Shown here piece by piece: positions 35,342 to 45,674 of a DNA stretch of 64,000 nucleotides. The stretch covers positions 124,001-188,000 of the forward strand of contig JAHLKG010000034.1 in the NCBI GenBank assembly GCA_025526995.1, read 5' to 3'. A program made the translations under genes and the position numbers. The notes beneath the pieces are model-generated. The model was not told the origin of the DNA, ran no database searches, and saw only the letters and a list, made by a program, of their open reading frames with translations. Position 1 is the first letter of the stretch. Each line of letters opens with the position of its first letter. This DNA comes from Powellomyces hirtus (taxonomy: Eukaryota > Chytridiomycota > Chytridiomycetes > Spizellomycetales > Powellomycetaceae).

Positions 35342-35756
35342 AGGAGAGAGTGCAAGCCAGATTGGTTTTTATGTTCAAGGGGCATGAGAAGGCTTTGATT
35401 TCGCAGTTATAGAACGTCTCCGGCACAGACTTTCTCTTCTTGAGCTTCTTTGTTCTTTCATATCGTGAACCAGTTCTTTTTTTTTGGTGATATGTAACCA
35501 CATCCTTCGAGGTCAGACGCCTGAACTCAATGCGGGATACCTGATTAAGCGGCTGATGTGTATTGGGCTGTGTACGACAATCTTGCTAGAACATTTCGTG
35601 CAGAAACAAATATATCCTACTCCGTGAAGTCTCTGTCTATGCTGCTTTCCTGTGTCGCGCGCTTCAGTGGCTGTGAAAACCATTTCATCTTATCTTTCGC
35701 TGTCGCTTTTGACATTTCACGCCAGTTCTACATGAATACAGTTAGAAAGAAATATA
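35342..35756. other. Intergenic region between CHMP1 and the carrier gene
   Basis: T-rich 3' UTR to about 35500, then promoter sequence for the SLC25 gene. I see no gene. Confidence 0.4.
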
Positions 35757-36922
35757 ATGGCCCCTCTCTCGGCAACCTCAGAAGGCGCTACAGCACTACC
35801 GAAACCCATACTCGTTGGCGACGGTGCTGGCATCTCCCCCGAGCGCTACGTCGGGTTCTTCGCCGGTCTCGCCTCAGGCGCAACCAAACTTATTGTTGGG
35901 CATCCCTTTGGTGGGTTGACAAAAACAGCATTACTCTGGTTTCCTCTCCGCTCATAAACTCTTCGCAACCAACGCAAACAGACACGGTCAAAGTCCGCCT
36001 CCAAACGGACGCCTCCTCAGCCCGCTTCAATGGCGCTATCGACTGTCTACGCACCACCGTCCGCCGCGAAGGGCTCCGAGCGCTCTACAAGGGCGCCACA
36101 CCGCCCCTCATGGGATGGGCCCTCATGGACGCTGTGCAAATGGGAACGCTCAATAATTTGCGATACCTGTTGAGCGACGGCGGGAAGAAGAAATTAAGCG
36201 TGCCTCAACATGCACTGGCGGGACTCGGGGCGGGGATTGTTGTTAGTTTTGTTGCCAACCCGGTCGAAGTTCTCAAGGGCCGCTTGCAGGTTCAGTATGA
36301 CAAGGGGAAGACGTTGTATAAGGGACCTGTGGATTGTGCGAAACAGTTGGTAAGAAGATCTCTTCCGAGTGTGAGTGGGAGGATGAACGGCCACTCATCA
36401 TGTGTTCCATCGTCCCCTGCAGATCCGCAATAACGGCATTCGTGGCTTGTATAAAGGTCTCTCTGCCTGCCTTCTCTTTCGCAGCTTCTTCTGGGTGCTG
36501 TGGGGCAGTTACGAAATCTACACGCAACTCCTGACTTCTTCCTCGTATGTCCCGTCCAACATGATCCCCTTTCTCGCGGGGGGTGCCGCAGCCAATACAT
36601 TCTGGACCATCTCCTTTCCAGCCGGTAAAAGACCCGAGCTTTCCAGACCCCCACAACCAACGGTCCATCCATACCCTCCTAACCTGCTGTTCATTTCACC
36701 TTTGCAGATGTCCTCAAACAACGCATGATGACACAACCGGACACCTACCCCCGCAAATACCCGACCCTGCTGTCTTGCATACAACAGACTTGGCGAACCG
36801 AGGGCGTCCGAGGATTCTATCGCGGATTCGTCCCGTGCTTCTTGAGAAGTTTTCCGACCAACGGCGCCGCGATCTTTGTGTTTGAGACGGCGATGAGAGT
36901 AGGAAGAGACTTTGTGCAATAA
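35757..36922 (+). CDS. Mitochondrial carrier (SLC25) family protein
   Basis: Four exons. It has three tandem carrier repeats of about 100 residues. The signature P-x-[DE]-x-x-[KR]-x-[KR] appears as PFDTVKVRLQ (over the first intron), NPVEVLKGRLQ and PADVLKQRMM. Each is followed by the EG-type second motif, REGLRALYKGATPPL, NGIRGLYKGLSACL and EGVRGFYRGFVPCFLRSFPT. Helix 1 is VGFFAGLASGATKLIVGH and the C-terminus is GAAIFVFETAMRVGRDFVQ. It therefore sits in the inner mitochondrial membrane with about 300 residues. The substrate cannot be read with confidence: the pattern resembles the carnitine/ornithine/Ymc-type branch. The N-terminal 25 residues are poorly conserved. All introns are GT-AG and keep the frame. 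Confidence 0.9.
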
Positions 36923-37500
36923 GCAAAGGGAGGCAGAGAATGAATGTTGCATGTGAGGCAGAGCAATGGAGGCGCCGGCCTCATGCAAGCAAGTGTCGGA
37001 GTGCGAAAGTGGGATGCGCAGACGACGAAGAAAGGCTGCGAAAGACTAGACCTTGTGCCGCGGCCCGATGGCTCGCAAGGTCGTTTCATGTCGGTTTCGC
37101 CGCAATGCACCAGGGTTCCTGTGTTCTTCTCGGACGTCCTCTGGCCCGGAATTCCTCTTGGCAAGGGGAACCGACTTATGATGCGAATTGACACTGAACA
37201 CGGTGACGACCTTCGCGGCGCAATTCCGCGAGACAAGAAACACCGCCGACTATCGATATCCGTTACTTTCCCTCCTCGCGCGATAGCGCGAAGCGAGTAG
37301 ATCAGGACACTGAACATCTGGACATCTGATAGAGCATGTTGGCATTGCCTCGTTGCCGTTGGAACGAGGGCGCATAACCCAGTAGAATTTTTTTCTTGAC
37401 CCATCATCATCCTGGTTTGCCATTGATCGCGGGGCATCGCAATGATGAAGGCAGCTCTCGGCTCTCGTCTTCACAGGCTCTCGCAAAAGACAAAAACAAT
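36923..37500. other. Intergenic, no gene seen
   Basis: Holds the carrier gene 3' UTR. Frames on the two strands mirror each other and lack protein-like patterns. A CGCGCGATAGCGCGAAGCG motif lies at about 37278-37296. Confidence 0.35.
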
Positions 37501-37573
37501 GGTTTCTACCAGGTTCGAACTGGTGCCCTTCTGTGTGTTAGACAGATGTGATAACCAACTACACCAAGAAACC
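37501..37573 (-). tRNA. tRNA-Val(AAC)
   Basis: From 37573 on the minus strand: acceptor GGTTTCT/AGAAACC, then D-arm with GTAGTTGGTTATCAC, anticodon stem TCTGT/ACAGA with loop CTAACAC and anticodon AAC, T-arm CACCAG-TTCGAAC-CTGGT. It closely follows the fungal tRNA-Val(AAC) consensus. No intron. A T5 run follows on the same strand. Confidence 0.95.
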
Positions 37574-40000
37574 TTGATAGGAGCGTAAGCGATTTCTAGT
37601 ACAAATGCCTATTACTGTTAACGAACCAAAAAAGTCTTTTATTACATGCACCTGACCTGCAAGAATGGAGAGCGAAGATCCTACTCATCATCACCGTGAG
37701 AGGTCCTGACCCAAGAAGTAAGAACTATACTCCTACTTTCCACATAGTACTGTACACATAGTGACAGTAAAGATAGCCCTCGGATGGAATGCCAGGAGAC
37801 GGCTTGTTGGATTGCTGTGACACCCTTGCACTATGGGACAAAAACTGAGACGCAGCCTCATTGATATATGAATCGGCAAACTGCAATGGCCCTGACATTC
37901 GCTTCTTTAGGACTCTTGGGACAGTGTAAAGCTGGTTTTGCACCCATGTTATCCGATTTCCCCGACTGGTGCGCTCATTGCCCCAGACTCCTCTGTCGCC
38001 GCCAATCCAGCCACCGATTTCGCTTCATTGGCCGTTCGCCCGCTCCTTATCCTCTTTAGATCACGAACTGTGGGAATTGAGTGGCTCTTCAAGGTAAATG
38101 AATCGGAATATATTCCTCTATGCAGTCAACATCGACAGTTTTGTTCTCTCCCTTTCTGTGCGGTAGATCCGGTCCTACAGCATTAGTCCTCATTAACGGT
38201 GATGTCCAGTGCCGTCTTCCAGGGGACATTTCAACTCTCGCCCCTCTGTGGCACCGCAGAATAACTGGCATAGCGGAACATTACAAACCAGTCACTGCAT
38301 TCTTCTACCGCCACTCCCTCGTTCGCACAAGCGACAGTTGCTGCGCGCAAGTTCACACGAGCGTATTCTTCTCACACAAATGCAACAATGCATCGGGGCT
38401 GTTCGGGCGGAAAACGGTCACACCCGGTTCATGGCCATGTGCTGAATGGACTTTCATAAGACTCTGTACGTACTTCTCTCCCCTGCTGTCTCGTTCGCCC
38501 CCGCAACAGTTGCTGTGCATTTTCACACGAGCATGGTTCCTACGCATGCCCTGGGGCCTGAAATCTAAAGCCTCGACCATGAGGTTCCCTGTGGGAAACA
38601 TATTATGCGATTGAAAGAGATCCTGGGACACAGTTTCTCAACTGGGCTTGAGCATATCGCCGTTTCACGCAGATGCGCAGCATGGGAATGTGCTGCTCGC
38701 AGATCTTTCCCCGCTACGTGGTAAGCAAATCCATGATGTTCCCATCAGACTTTACATGTACGTAGGAAGCAGAACAATGTCACCGCCTCCTTTCGATGTA
38801 ACCTCTGAGCAACTGGCCTCTCAAGCACCAATCATGCCGAAAGACCAGCGCGAACGGTACTTTAATTCTGCGCACCATCCGGATACTAGACACCGCTATG
38901 CCACTCTGAGACTAGTGCGGGTCCTTTATCAGAATCACGGAGGCGATGGTAAAGGCATAAGCACGCATAGAAGTGAAGAGAAAAGGAGAAGGCGAAGCGC
39001 GGAGGATCGAACGTTTATAGCCGCAACCCGCGAGTGGCGCAGCTGAGCGCGTAAATGTGCTGACATGATAATGTCCAGACGGTTGACGACTGCGCGCTGA
39101 TTCCAATTCGATAAGAGTTGGCGGAGGATGGTATATTTACCATGGGAAGGCACTGCCAGTGATGCAAAGGGGATCCAATGCTAACTGCGGCATCGATGTT
39201 GGTCCTGCTTTGCATACTGTTACAAAACAGCCGTAAGCCGGTAAATATCTCTTGCATTTGACAATGGTCCGCCCTCCACCTCAGCCCTTCTTCCCGTCGT
39301 CCAACAACATTTTCCAGTTATCCTTGTCCAGATTGTTGATTGCAACTTCAACAACGACTTTGTGCAGTCCCCGGTGAATTGAGGAGAATGTGCCCGTCTG
39401 ATCAATGTAGACGAACGACTCTGTCAATGTGATTGGGACAAAGCATCCCGAAGCGGAGGAACTCGCGCCAGAGAGAGGATGGAAGAGCAGCGACGCATTG
39501 ATTCGCACATAAAAGGACTGAAGCTTGGATAAATTTTCCCTGGACTACTTTAGTACTTGGCTCTTGGATGGACAAGTGGTTCCACAGGCGTTTAAATAAA
39601 TTGAATCTCAACGCAGGAAGCTGAGTGCTTTTTTGACCGGCCGTCTGGCCTGGGACAAAATTCTCAACGACGGGGGGTCTCCCCTGGTCATGTGATTGAC
39701 AAACGGAGCAATGTATACATACTGCGGTGCTGTACCGACCGACAGCAATGAATTGAATGGGTTCGGGGGGTCGATAGGCGGGGATACTACCCAATATACT
39801 GAGTGAGATTTGTTGAACGGCAAAGGCGCCGTAAATTTGGGAAAGGCTGTTTCTCTCCGTTCAGAGTACCTCTTTGAGAGACTTTTGCGCAGTCGACATT
39901 CTCGGAGGGCTCCGCGTCTTGTCACGTGGATTCTCACGAAGAAGGAGAAGCAATTTACTGTCACGCTCAAAGAGAACTAAAGAGTTGTGATTGCATAAAG
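37574..40000. other. 2.4-kb gene-poor region with unresolved coding-like fragments
   Basis: No complete gene. Plus-strand pieces: a signal-peptide-like start at 37868 (MALTFASLGLLGQCKAGFAP), a 164-residue frame at 38120-38614, and a 132-residue frame at 38648-39046 with HADAQHGNVLLADL. Minus-strand pieces lie at 39281-39970 (separate entry). A 25-30 bp imperfect direct repeat (GTTGCTG..TTCACACGAGC) occurs at about 38336-38363 and 38508-38531. ETT1's promoter occupies the right end. Confidence 0.35.
39281..39970 (-). pseudogene. Unresolved minus-strand coding fragments
   Basis: One frame (about 39790-39606) reads YWVVSPPIDPPNPFNSLLSV then PQYVYIAPFVNHMTRGDPPS. Another (about 39610-39402) has FKRLWNHLSIQEPSTKVVQG. 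A third (39508-39281) has ASLLFHPLSGASSSASGCFV and ends LDKDNWKMLLDDGKKG before the stop. They look like parts of one protein in shifting frames. I could not connect them by GT-AG introns with closed phases. Either a decayed gene or one with introns I misjudge; no family is recognised. Confidence 0.3.
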
Positions 40001-41624
40001 ATGCCGCCCAAGAAGAAGCAGCCCCGGGGTCTGAAGCGATCGCTCGCGAAACCAGCAAATGACGCCGAAGCCCCCACCGACAGCGACTCAAGTAACAAGC
40101 GGATCAAAACGGAAGACAATCCCGTCGTCCCACCGAAAAGTGAAGCTGATGCAGCACCGGCGGAAGATACCCGGACAGTCGAGATCGATGCCGATGAAGA
40201 GGATGAGGTTGGAATCCTGAAGTCGTTGTTTGATACCGCTGTCGCCAAGCATGGTGAGTGCTATTGTGGAATGTGGAGTGAGATTTAGGGGAAACATTGT
40301 CGCCTTGAGAAAGGTGCTAGAGTTGAGTCAGGAACGCGAGGATGACGATAGAGGTTCTTTGTGTGTCTACTCTGCGCTACTCTCTATCTAGCTGGGATGG
40401 GGGGAAAATCAAAGGGAGCATCGATTGATATTTTGTTCGCCCTATTTGCATGTTTCTAGAAAGTGGAGATATCGAAGGAGCTGAAGACCTCTTTCGCGGC
40501 TGCGTGCACGAATGCGATAAAATCCTTCGGATTCACGACGGCGCCATCCCGCCGAGCTCGGATTCTCCCGCTGATGCGCCAACCTCTACCGACTTGACCA
40601 TATTAGCCCCACTCTCGTCCGAGTTCCATCTCGTATACGGCAATGCCTTATTGCAACTTGGACTCTGCCTAAGGGCAGGTCAAAAGATGAAGGACGACGT
40701 CAAATCAGACGACTCGTTCATGGAATACCTTCGGGAAGCACGGGAACGACTCGAGATCGGATTGGAGTGGGCGATAGAGGAGAAGGCGGACGAATTCCGG
40801 ATCCGTGCAACGCTTTGTCGGGTGTGCCTTGAACAAGCCACCGAATGTTATGAGGTTGTCGAGAATGGCACCAATGTCGACGGCGCGAAGACCTTTGTAT
40901 CAGCTGCAAAGAATTTTTTTGACATCGAGAGTGTCTTGGTACGCGACTTCAAGAGCGAGGAAAACAACGCGCTATTGTTGTCTACAGTGTTGGATTTTGG
41001 ATCCTCATGTCAGCGTTACGGGGATGTTTTGGAAAGCTGGGAAGGTACCCAAGAATGGGTCGGTATAGCGCAGAAACTGTTCGAAAAAGTGTTGGATGCC
41101 TCTTCTTCCACGTCGCCGTTAGCAAGGGACGCCCTGGCGGCACTCGGTGGATGCTCACTTTGCCTGGCAATTCACCAGCTCGAGGATGACGCGGAGGAGC
41201 ACGATCCTGCGGTTATCACAAGACAACTAGAAGAAGGTATATTTGGACTCCTCACTTGCAGGCTTTGTCCTGTTTTGTGGCTTGTTGTTATGATGACGTT
41301 GACAATGCATTCCCTATGCCACCAGGGCTGTCCTACTTTGAACGCGCTGAGAAACTGGCTGGACAAGAGCTTCTCTCAACCCCATCCGTGCCTCTCCTCT
41401 TACTCATGGGGGAATGCCTCGTTAACCTTGGCAACATGTACGATCAAACCAACCCCGACGGTAACGATGACACACGCAGCGAGGAGATGTACAAGCGCGC
41501 CATCGAATGCTTCAACATGATAACAACGATTGACGCGACTGCGCTCCCGCCGCAATTTGCGGAGTTTGTGAATGAGTGGGAGAAAGATCTTGCTGCTGAG
41601 GATGTCAAAGGAGAAGCAGAATAA
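40001..41624 (+). CDS. ETT1: ETT1/Nro1 family protein (translation termination/OGFOD partner)
   Basis: Fungal ETT1 promotes translation termination in budding yeast; its fission-yeast homologue Nro1 restrains the prolyl hydroxylase Ofd1. The fold is TPR-like. Three exons: 40001-40253, about 40459-41235 and about 41325-41624. The N-terminus MPPKKKQPRGLKRSLAKP is basic with an RGLKRSL patch like the RPLGL start of ETT1, then acidic (VEIDADEEDEVG). Family blocks are EDLFRGCVHECDKILR, FHLVYGNALLQLGLCL, ARERLEIGLEWAIEEK, and at the end YFERAEKLAGQ, GECLVNLGNMYDQ and FAEFVNEWEKDL. Splicing of the last intron is needed to enter the LSYFERAEK frame. Length, about 440 residues, is close to the yeast protein. 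Likely nuclear. Confidence 0.85.
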
Positions 41625-42045
41625 GGATATTTATGTTGTTTGCAGGTGCCAATGGGACTGGCTTTTTTGGGGTTTCCTGGGATATGGGAAGATGCCAGAT
41701 GTGGGATATCGATTGTGAGATGTCCCTTGTGTCACAATTCAAACTCAAGGCGTGCGGCTCGCGTGAGGTGTTCCTTTTGGTTGGTGAGATAACCCCGTAA
41801 GAAAGTGTGAAAAATAGCTCGTGTGTGTGCAAGTGTCCGTGTGCGTTCAGGGATCCCGCTCGCCTTGATATAATCGAAACCATCTCCTCCGTTTGGGCTG
41901 TTGTTGTTGTTCTTGTCCTTTGTCAATTAGGTCGTCTTCGCCATCTTCGCCATCTTTGCCGTTCGCCCAGTACCCGTCATATCATAACTGGTTCCTCTCG
42001 TCAACCTCCTCCTTGTCTCTCCCTTCCTCATACCGCGAGCAAAAC

Positions 42046-43680
42046 ATGCCAACGTCAACGCTCGACACACCATTGTTCCTTTTCGGCCTCACCACCGGCG
42101 TTACCCTGGCGGCAGCGTCGCAATTCTTTATCAACTCGCTCACCCGTTCGCATTCCCAACGCTCGCTGGCCGCAACCGCCGCCGCGGCCCTCCTCGCTCA
42201 ACAGCAGCTGGAAGAGCCCGAGGATCTCGTCGCTGGAGCGTTGAAGCATGGGAACCCAAGCACCCATCTGACCCCGTCTGGCCGCGATGCTGCTCTCAGC
42301 GGCAGCCTGCCCGCCCTGCGTCGCCAATCCTGGTCGGTTCCGTCCTTTGTCGCTGCTGACGGTACCCTTCCACGTCTCGAGATGGAATTCACCGTCTCCT
42401 CCAAAAAACTCCAGACTATGGTCCGCCACATGGTGAACGAAATGCGCAAGGGACTCGAGAGCGACGGTCATATGCTTAAAATGATCCCCTCTTACGTCGT
42501 CGCCCGCCCTGTCGGTGACGAAACCGGTTCGTACCTCGCCCTCGATCTCGGCGGATCCAACTTCCGCGTATGCATGGTCGAGCTCCGTGGACAGGGCCAG
42601 ACCGCCATCCGACAGTCCAAGCATATGGTCTCGGACGAGCTGAAGACTGGTTCGGGCGAAGCCCTATTTGATTTCTTTGCCACCTGCATCGCCGACTTCC
42701 TCAAATCGATCGGCATCGACCCTAAGGAAAAACGTGCGCTTGGATTCACATTCTCTTTCCCCGTCGAGCAAAACGCTATCAACCACGGGACCCTCATGCA
42801 GTGGAACAAGGGCTTTGCCTGCTCAGGCGTCCTGGGAGTTGACGTTGTCAACCTTCTCAACAAGGCCATGAAAAAGGCCGGCATGAACATCACTGCCACC
42901 GCGCTCGTCAACGACACGGTCGGAACACTCGTCTCCCACGCCTACCGCGACCCACAAACGTTTGTCGGCGTCATTCTCGGCACCGGAACCAACGCCGCCT
43001 ACGTCGAACGCATCGCCGACATCCCCAAATGGACCGGCGACAGGAAAAACATCACGGATATGGTCGTCAACACCGAATGGGGCGCCTACGATGAACAGTC
43101 TATTCTCCCCATCACCAGCTACGACCAGGCCCTCGACCGGGCTTCCAACAACCCCCGCAAACAGATCCTCGAAAAAATGATATCGGGAATGTACCTCGGC
43201 GAAATCGTCCGTTACATCCTCGTCGACCTCGTCTCCACCGGTGAACTCTGCCGCGGAATCTTCACCCCGAAACTCCAGACCCCCTACGCGTTTGACACCG
43301 CCTACATGTCCCGAATCGAACGCGACCACTCCCTCGAACTGTCTGACACCAAAGCCGTGCTGGAAAACATGCTCGATGTCCACAACACCACTGTCCAGGA
43401 CCGTCGCATCGTCAAACACGTCTGTGAACTCGTCGGTATTAGAGCCGCACGTCTGTCCGCCGCGGCCGTTGCCGCCATCATCACAAAGATGAAACGCCTC
43501 GATGCCTGCACGGTCGCCATCGATGGATCCGTCTACGAACACTACCCGCATTTTGCCAACCGCATGCGTGACGCCCTGCGAGAACTCCTCGGCATCATGG
43601 CTGAAAACATCGTGCTTGAGCAGGCCAGGGACGGCAGCGGACAGGGTGCCGCCCTTATCGCGGCCCTGCATGCCAAGTGA
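42046..43680 (+). CDS. Hexokinase with N-terminal hydrophobic anchor
   Basis: Phosphorylates glucose and other hexoses at C6, the first step of glycolysis. A single uninterrupted frame gives 544 residues. Motifs: phosphate-binding LALDLGGSNFRVCMVEL, sugar-binding LGFTFSFPVEQ and LMQWNKGF, catalytic Asp region ATALVNDTVGTLVSHAY, ILGTGTNAAYVE and VNTEWGAYDE, and the adenosine site VAIDGSVYEHYPHFANRM with GSGQGAALIAAL. Unusually, the start MPTSTLDTPLFLFGLTTGVT leads into a hydrophobic stretch ending AAASQFFI, then an Ala/Gln linker before the kinase core. This could anchor the enzyme to the mitochondrial outer membrane, as animal hexokinases do; inference only. I chose 42046 because the upstream Met at 41893 adds a Ser/Cys-rich leader unlike hexokinase. 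It lacks introns, unlike almost all neighbours. Confidence 0.95.
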   Translation: MPTSTLDTPLFLFGLTTGVTLAAASQFFINSLTRSHSQRSLAATAAAALLAQQQLEEPEDLVAGALKHGNPSTHLTPSGRDAALSGSLPALRRQSWSVPSFVAADGTLPRLEMEFTVSSKKLQTMVRHMVNEMRKGLESDGHMLKMIPSYVVARPVGDETGSYLALDLGGSNFRVCMVELRGQGQTAIRQSKHMVSDELKTGSGEALFDFFATCIADFLKSIGIDPKEKRALGFTFSFPVEQNAINHGTLMQWNKGFACSGVLGVDVVNLLNKAMKKAGMNITATALVNDTVGTLVSHAYRDPQTFVGVILGTGTNAAYVERIADIPKWTGDRKNITDMVVNTEWGAYDEQSILPITSYDQALDRASNNPRKQILEKMISGMYLGEIVRYILVDLVSTGELCRGIFTPKLQTPYAFDTAYMSRIERDHSLELSDTKAVLENMLDVHNTTVQDRRIVKHVCELVGIRAARLSAAAVAAIITKMKRLDACTVAIDGSVYEHYPHFANRMRDALRELLGIMAENIVLEQARDGSGQGAALIAALHAK

Positions 43681-44922
43681 TCTGATGGACATCGCTTAAC
43701 CCCCGCCCTCCGCCCGTTTCTCTCATGGGAACATGCCATGTTGTCAATATGACCTTGACCTCATTTTTCATTTTCTTCTAAATAGCGGATTTCGTTACTT
43801 TCTACTTTTTTTTTTTTTTCTTTCTTGTGAACAATAGAACTACTTACATAACCAATGCTCTAGTTGGCTCGTTTGCGATAGCGTTGATTATGAAGGATAT
43901 ACGCGCAGGCCATAAGGGCGTTTTTTCAAGGCGTGGTGTAGGGGCAATCGCGTTAGGGTCTCAAATGTGGATATCAATGAGGGAGACGTCACAGCTGCTG
44001 AGGTTCCATTTGGAGTGTACTTAGGAAGCGCCCAATTCAGAGCCCCCGTTGAACTTAGTTTTTATGGCGTTCAAATGCTGACTATACATTAAATTTCTTT
44101 GAAAAGCAAATGCAGGTGTCTCAAAAAAAAAAACAAAAACAATTGACATCCCAACGCTCTTGCTGAGAATGTGCATGATGATATCAGCGATGTTGATTCG
44201 GGATGGGGATGGGCTCCTATACTAATCCTGGAGGATGTGGGAGAAACGCACTTGAGATTATGGGAACAGTTGGATGGTATTATGGAATGTTGAGGACTTA
44301 GACCTCTCTCAAATATGAGACAAGATGTCGGGGAGGCAAAGGCACCAGCTTCCAGGTTGCCCGCGCACCAGCACCTCTGCAAAACCTGTTGTGAAACTTT
44401 GACACTGGCAGCAGCTTTCATGGAGGCATCCATCAATTCGAACCCTACCCATTTTTCACTCATGTGCAGACAAACTGCACCTGGCACTCTCCAACCTCTG
44501 TGCCACCCCGAGCCAACGCCGGACCCGTCCTCGTCTTTGTCTGCCAGTGAGGGACCTTGCTACGGGATCAGAGTTTGAATCTGATGAATCGTGCATGATG
44601 GTCGTTTCTGGGGATTCAGATTGTGCAGGAATTTTGTCCACAAATTTCGGGGCTTCATTTTCCTATTCTGCTCGTTTGGGCCTTTATCTCCGATTCGCAA
44701 CTGTTGGACTCGTTTGTATGCGGACCCTCCCCACTTCAACGCGCCGGAGATCTTTGCCGTTAACCTTCTAGAAATCAGGCTTGTTGTTTGTCTGCCGACT
44801 GGTCAGGTCATGTCGACACGCTCCAAAAAATGACTGACGTAAGGAAGGGGTTACGCGTGTCGTGCGTGCCATGCATGTTCAGCTGCACCTCTGTTGAAAA
44901 TCTACGATAGTATTCTAACACA
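43681..44922. other. 1.2-kb intergenic region, no gene supported
   Basis: Hexokinase 3' UTR with a T14 run near 43807-43820. Minus-strand sequence at 44456-44641 (KIPAQSESPETTIMHDSSDS) and 44089-44487 is mildly protein-like but does not join into a gene. MYCBP promoter at the right end. Confidence 0.35.
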
Positions 44923-45522
44923 ATGGCAGTAAGTGACTAGCGCCGGATAATCTGAACTCTGAACTTGAGGTCCTGACCACCTGGCTCTGTTTCTCCTTTC
45001 TTATGCTACAGGCTGATCATAAGAAAGAAGATTTCCGAAAGTACCTCGAAAAAAATGGAATAATTGACGCGCTCACCAAAGGTATATGACATGCCTGCAA
45101 AATTCGCTATACTATCTCTAATGGTGTCGATGTAAATTAGTGCTAGTTGGCCTGTATGAAGAACCTGAGAAACCAGAAAGCGCTATGGAGTGAGTGAGAC
45201 TGCAATATTCCAGAATCTCAAATGGATCAGCTGACTCGTTCGATTCAAAGATATGTGAAGCAGTTTCTGGGTGGTCCTTCGGACGTGGACGTCGATGCTT
45301 TACGCAGTGAGAATGAGGAACTGCGCCGAAAGACGGAAGAACTGCAGCAGCGATTAGATGAATTGACAGGGATCAACAACCAGGTGCGTAGACAAATGCT
45401 ACGGCCCACAACTCCTGCGTATTCATACTCAAGAATGGTTGCTACAGCCTGTCGCGGCCGATTCTTCATCGGGCAACCTGGGCCAACCAACAGCTGCTGG
45501 CAGCGAAGCGCTTGCGATGTGA
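44923..45522 (+). CDS. MYCBP/AMY-1 orthologue (FAP174-type flagellar protein)
   Basis: Five exons: 44923-44928, 45012-45081, 45141-45189, 45251-45383 and 45448-45522. They sum to 333 nt, giving 110 residues with all phases closed. The protein reads MAADHKKEDFRKYLEKNG, IIDALTKVLVGLYEEPEKPE, SAMEYVKQFLGGPSDVDVDA, LRSENEELRRKTEELQQRLD, matching MYCBP over its whole core: a small helical unit then a coiled coil. The last exon adds a short Ser/Gly/Ala tail. In animals MYCBP binds c-Myc and AKAP proteins. The Chlamydomonas orthologue FAP174 sits on the axonemal central pair and binds an AKAP-like protein, so a role in PKA anchoring at a flagellum is the sensible reading. The first exon is only six bases, so automatic annotation may miss the start. 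The 3' end is 152 nt from the convergent UBP gene. Confidence 0.92.
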
Positions 45523-45674
45523 TTTCTCCTTCCTCCTACTATCCTGCTATCTTATGGCACGCCAGGAATGCCTGCGTCCTCTGTATGATCGATCAATCAC
45601 AAGTGAACCAGACTGGGTGGTGTAGCAGTTTATATTTTCGCTGCACAAAGTGAATGCTATCGCAAAGATGTTTT

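Noticed and set aside
42823..43692. A 289-codon minus-strand frame under hexokinase
   Set aside because: Shadow of the hexokinase coding strand; Asp/Val/Gly-rich and lacks any motif.
43827..44830. A gene between hexokinase and MYCBP
   Set aside because: Short frames on both strands have mildly protein-like pieces (for example KIPAQSESPETTIMHDSSDS), but no GT-AG chain closes and no family fits.
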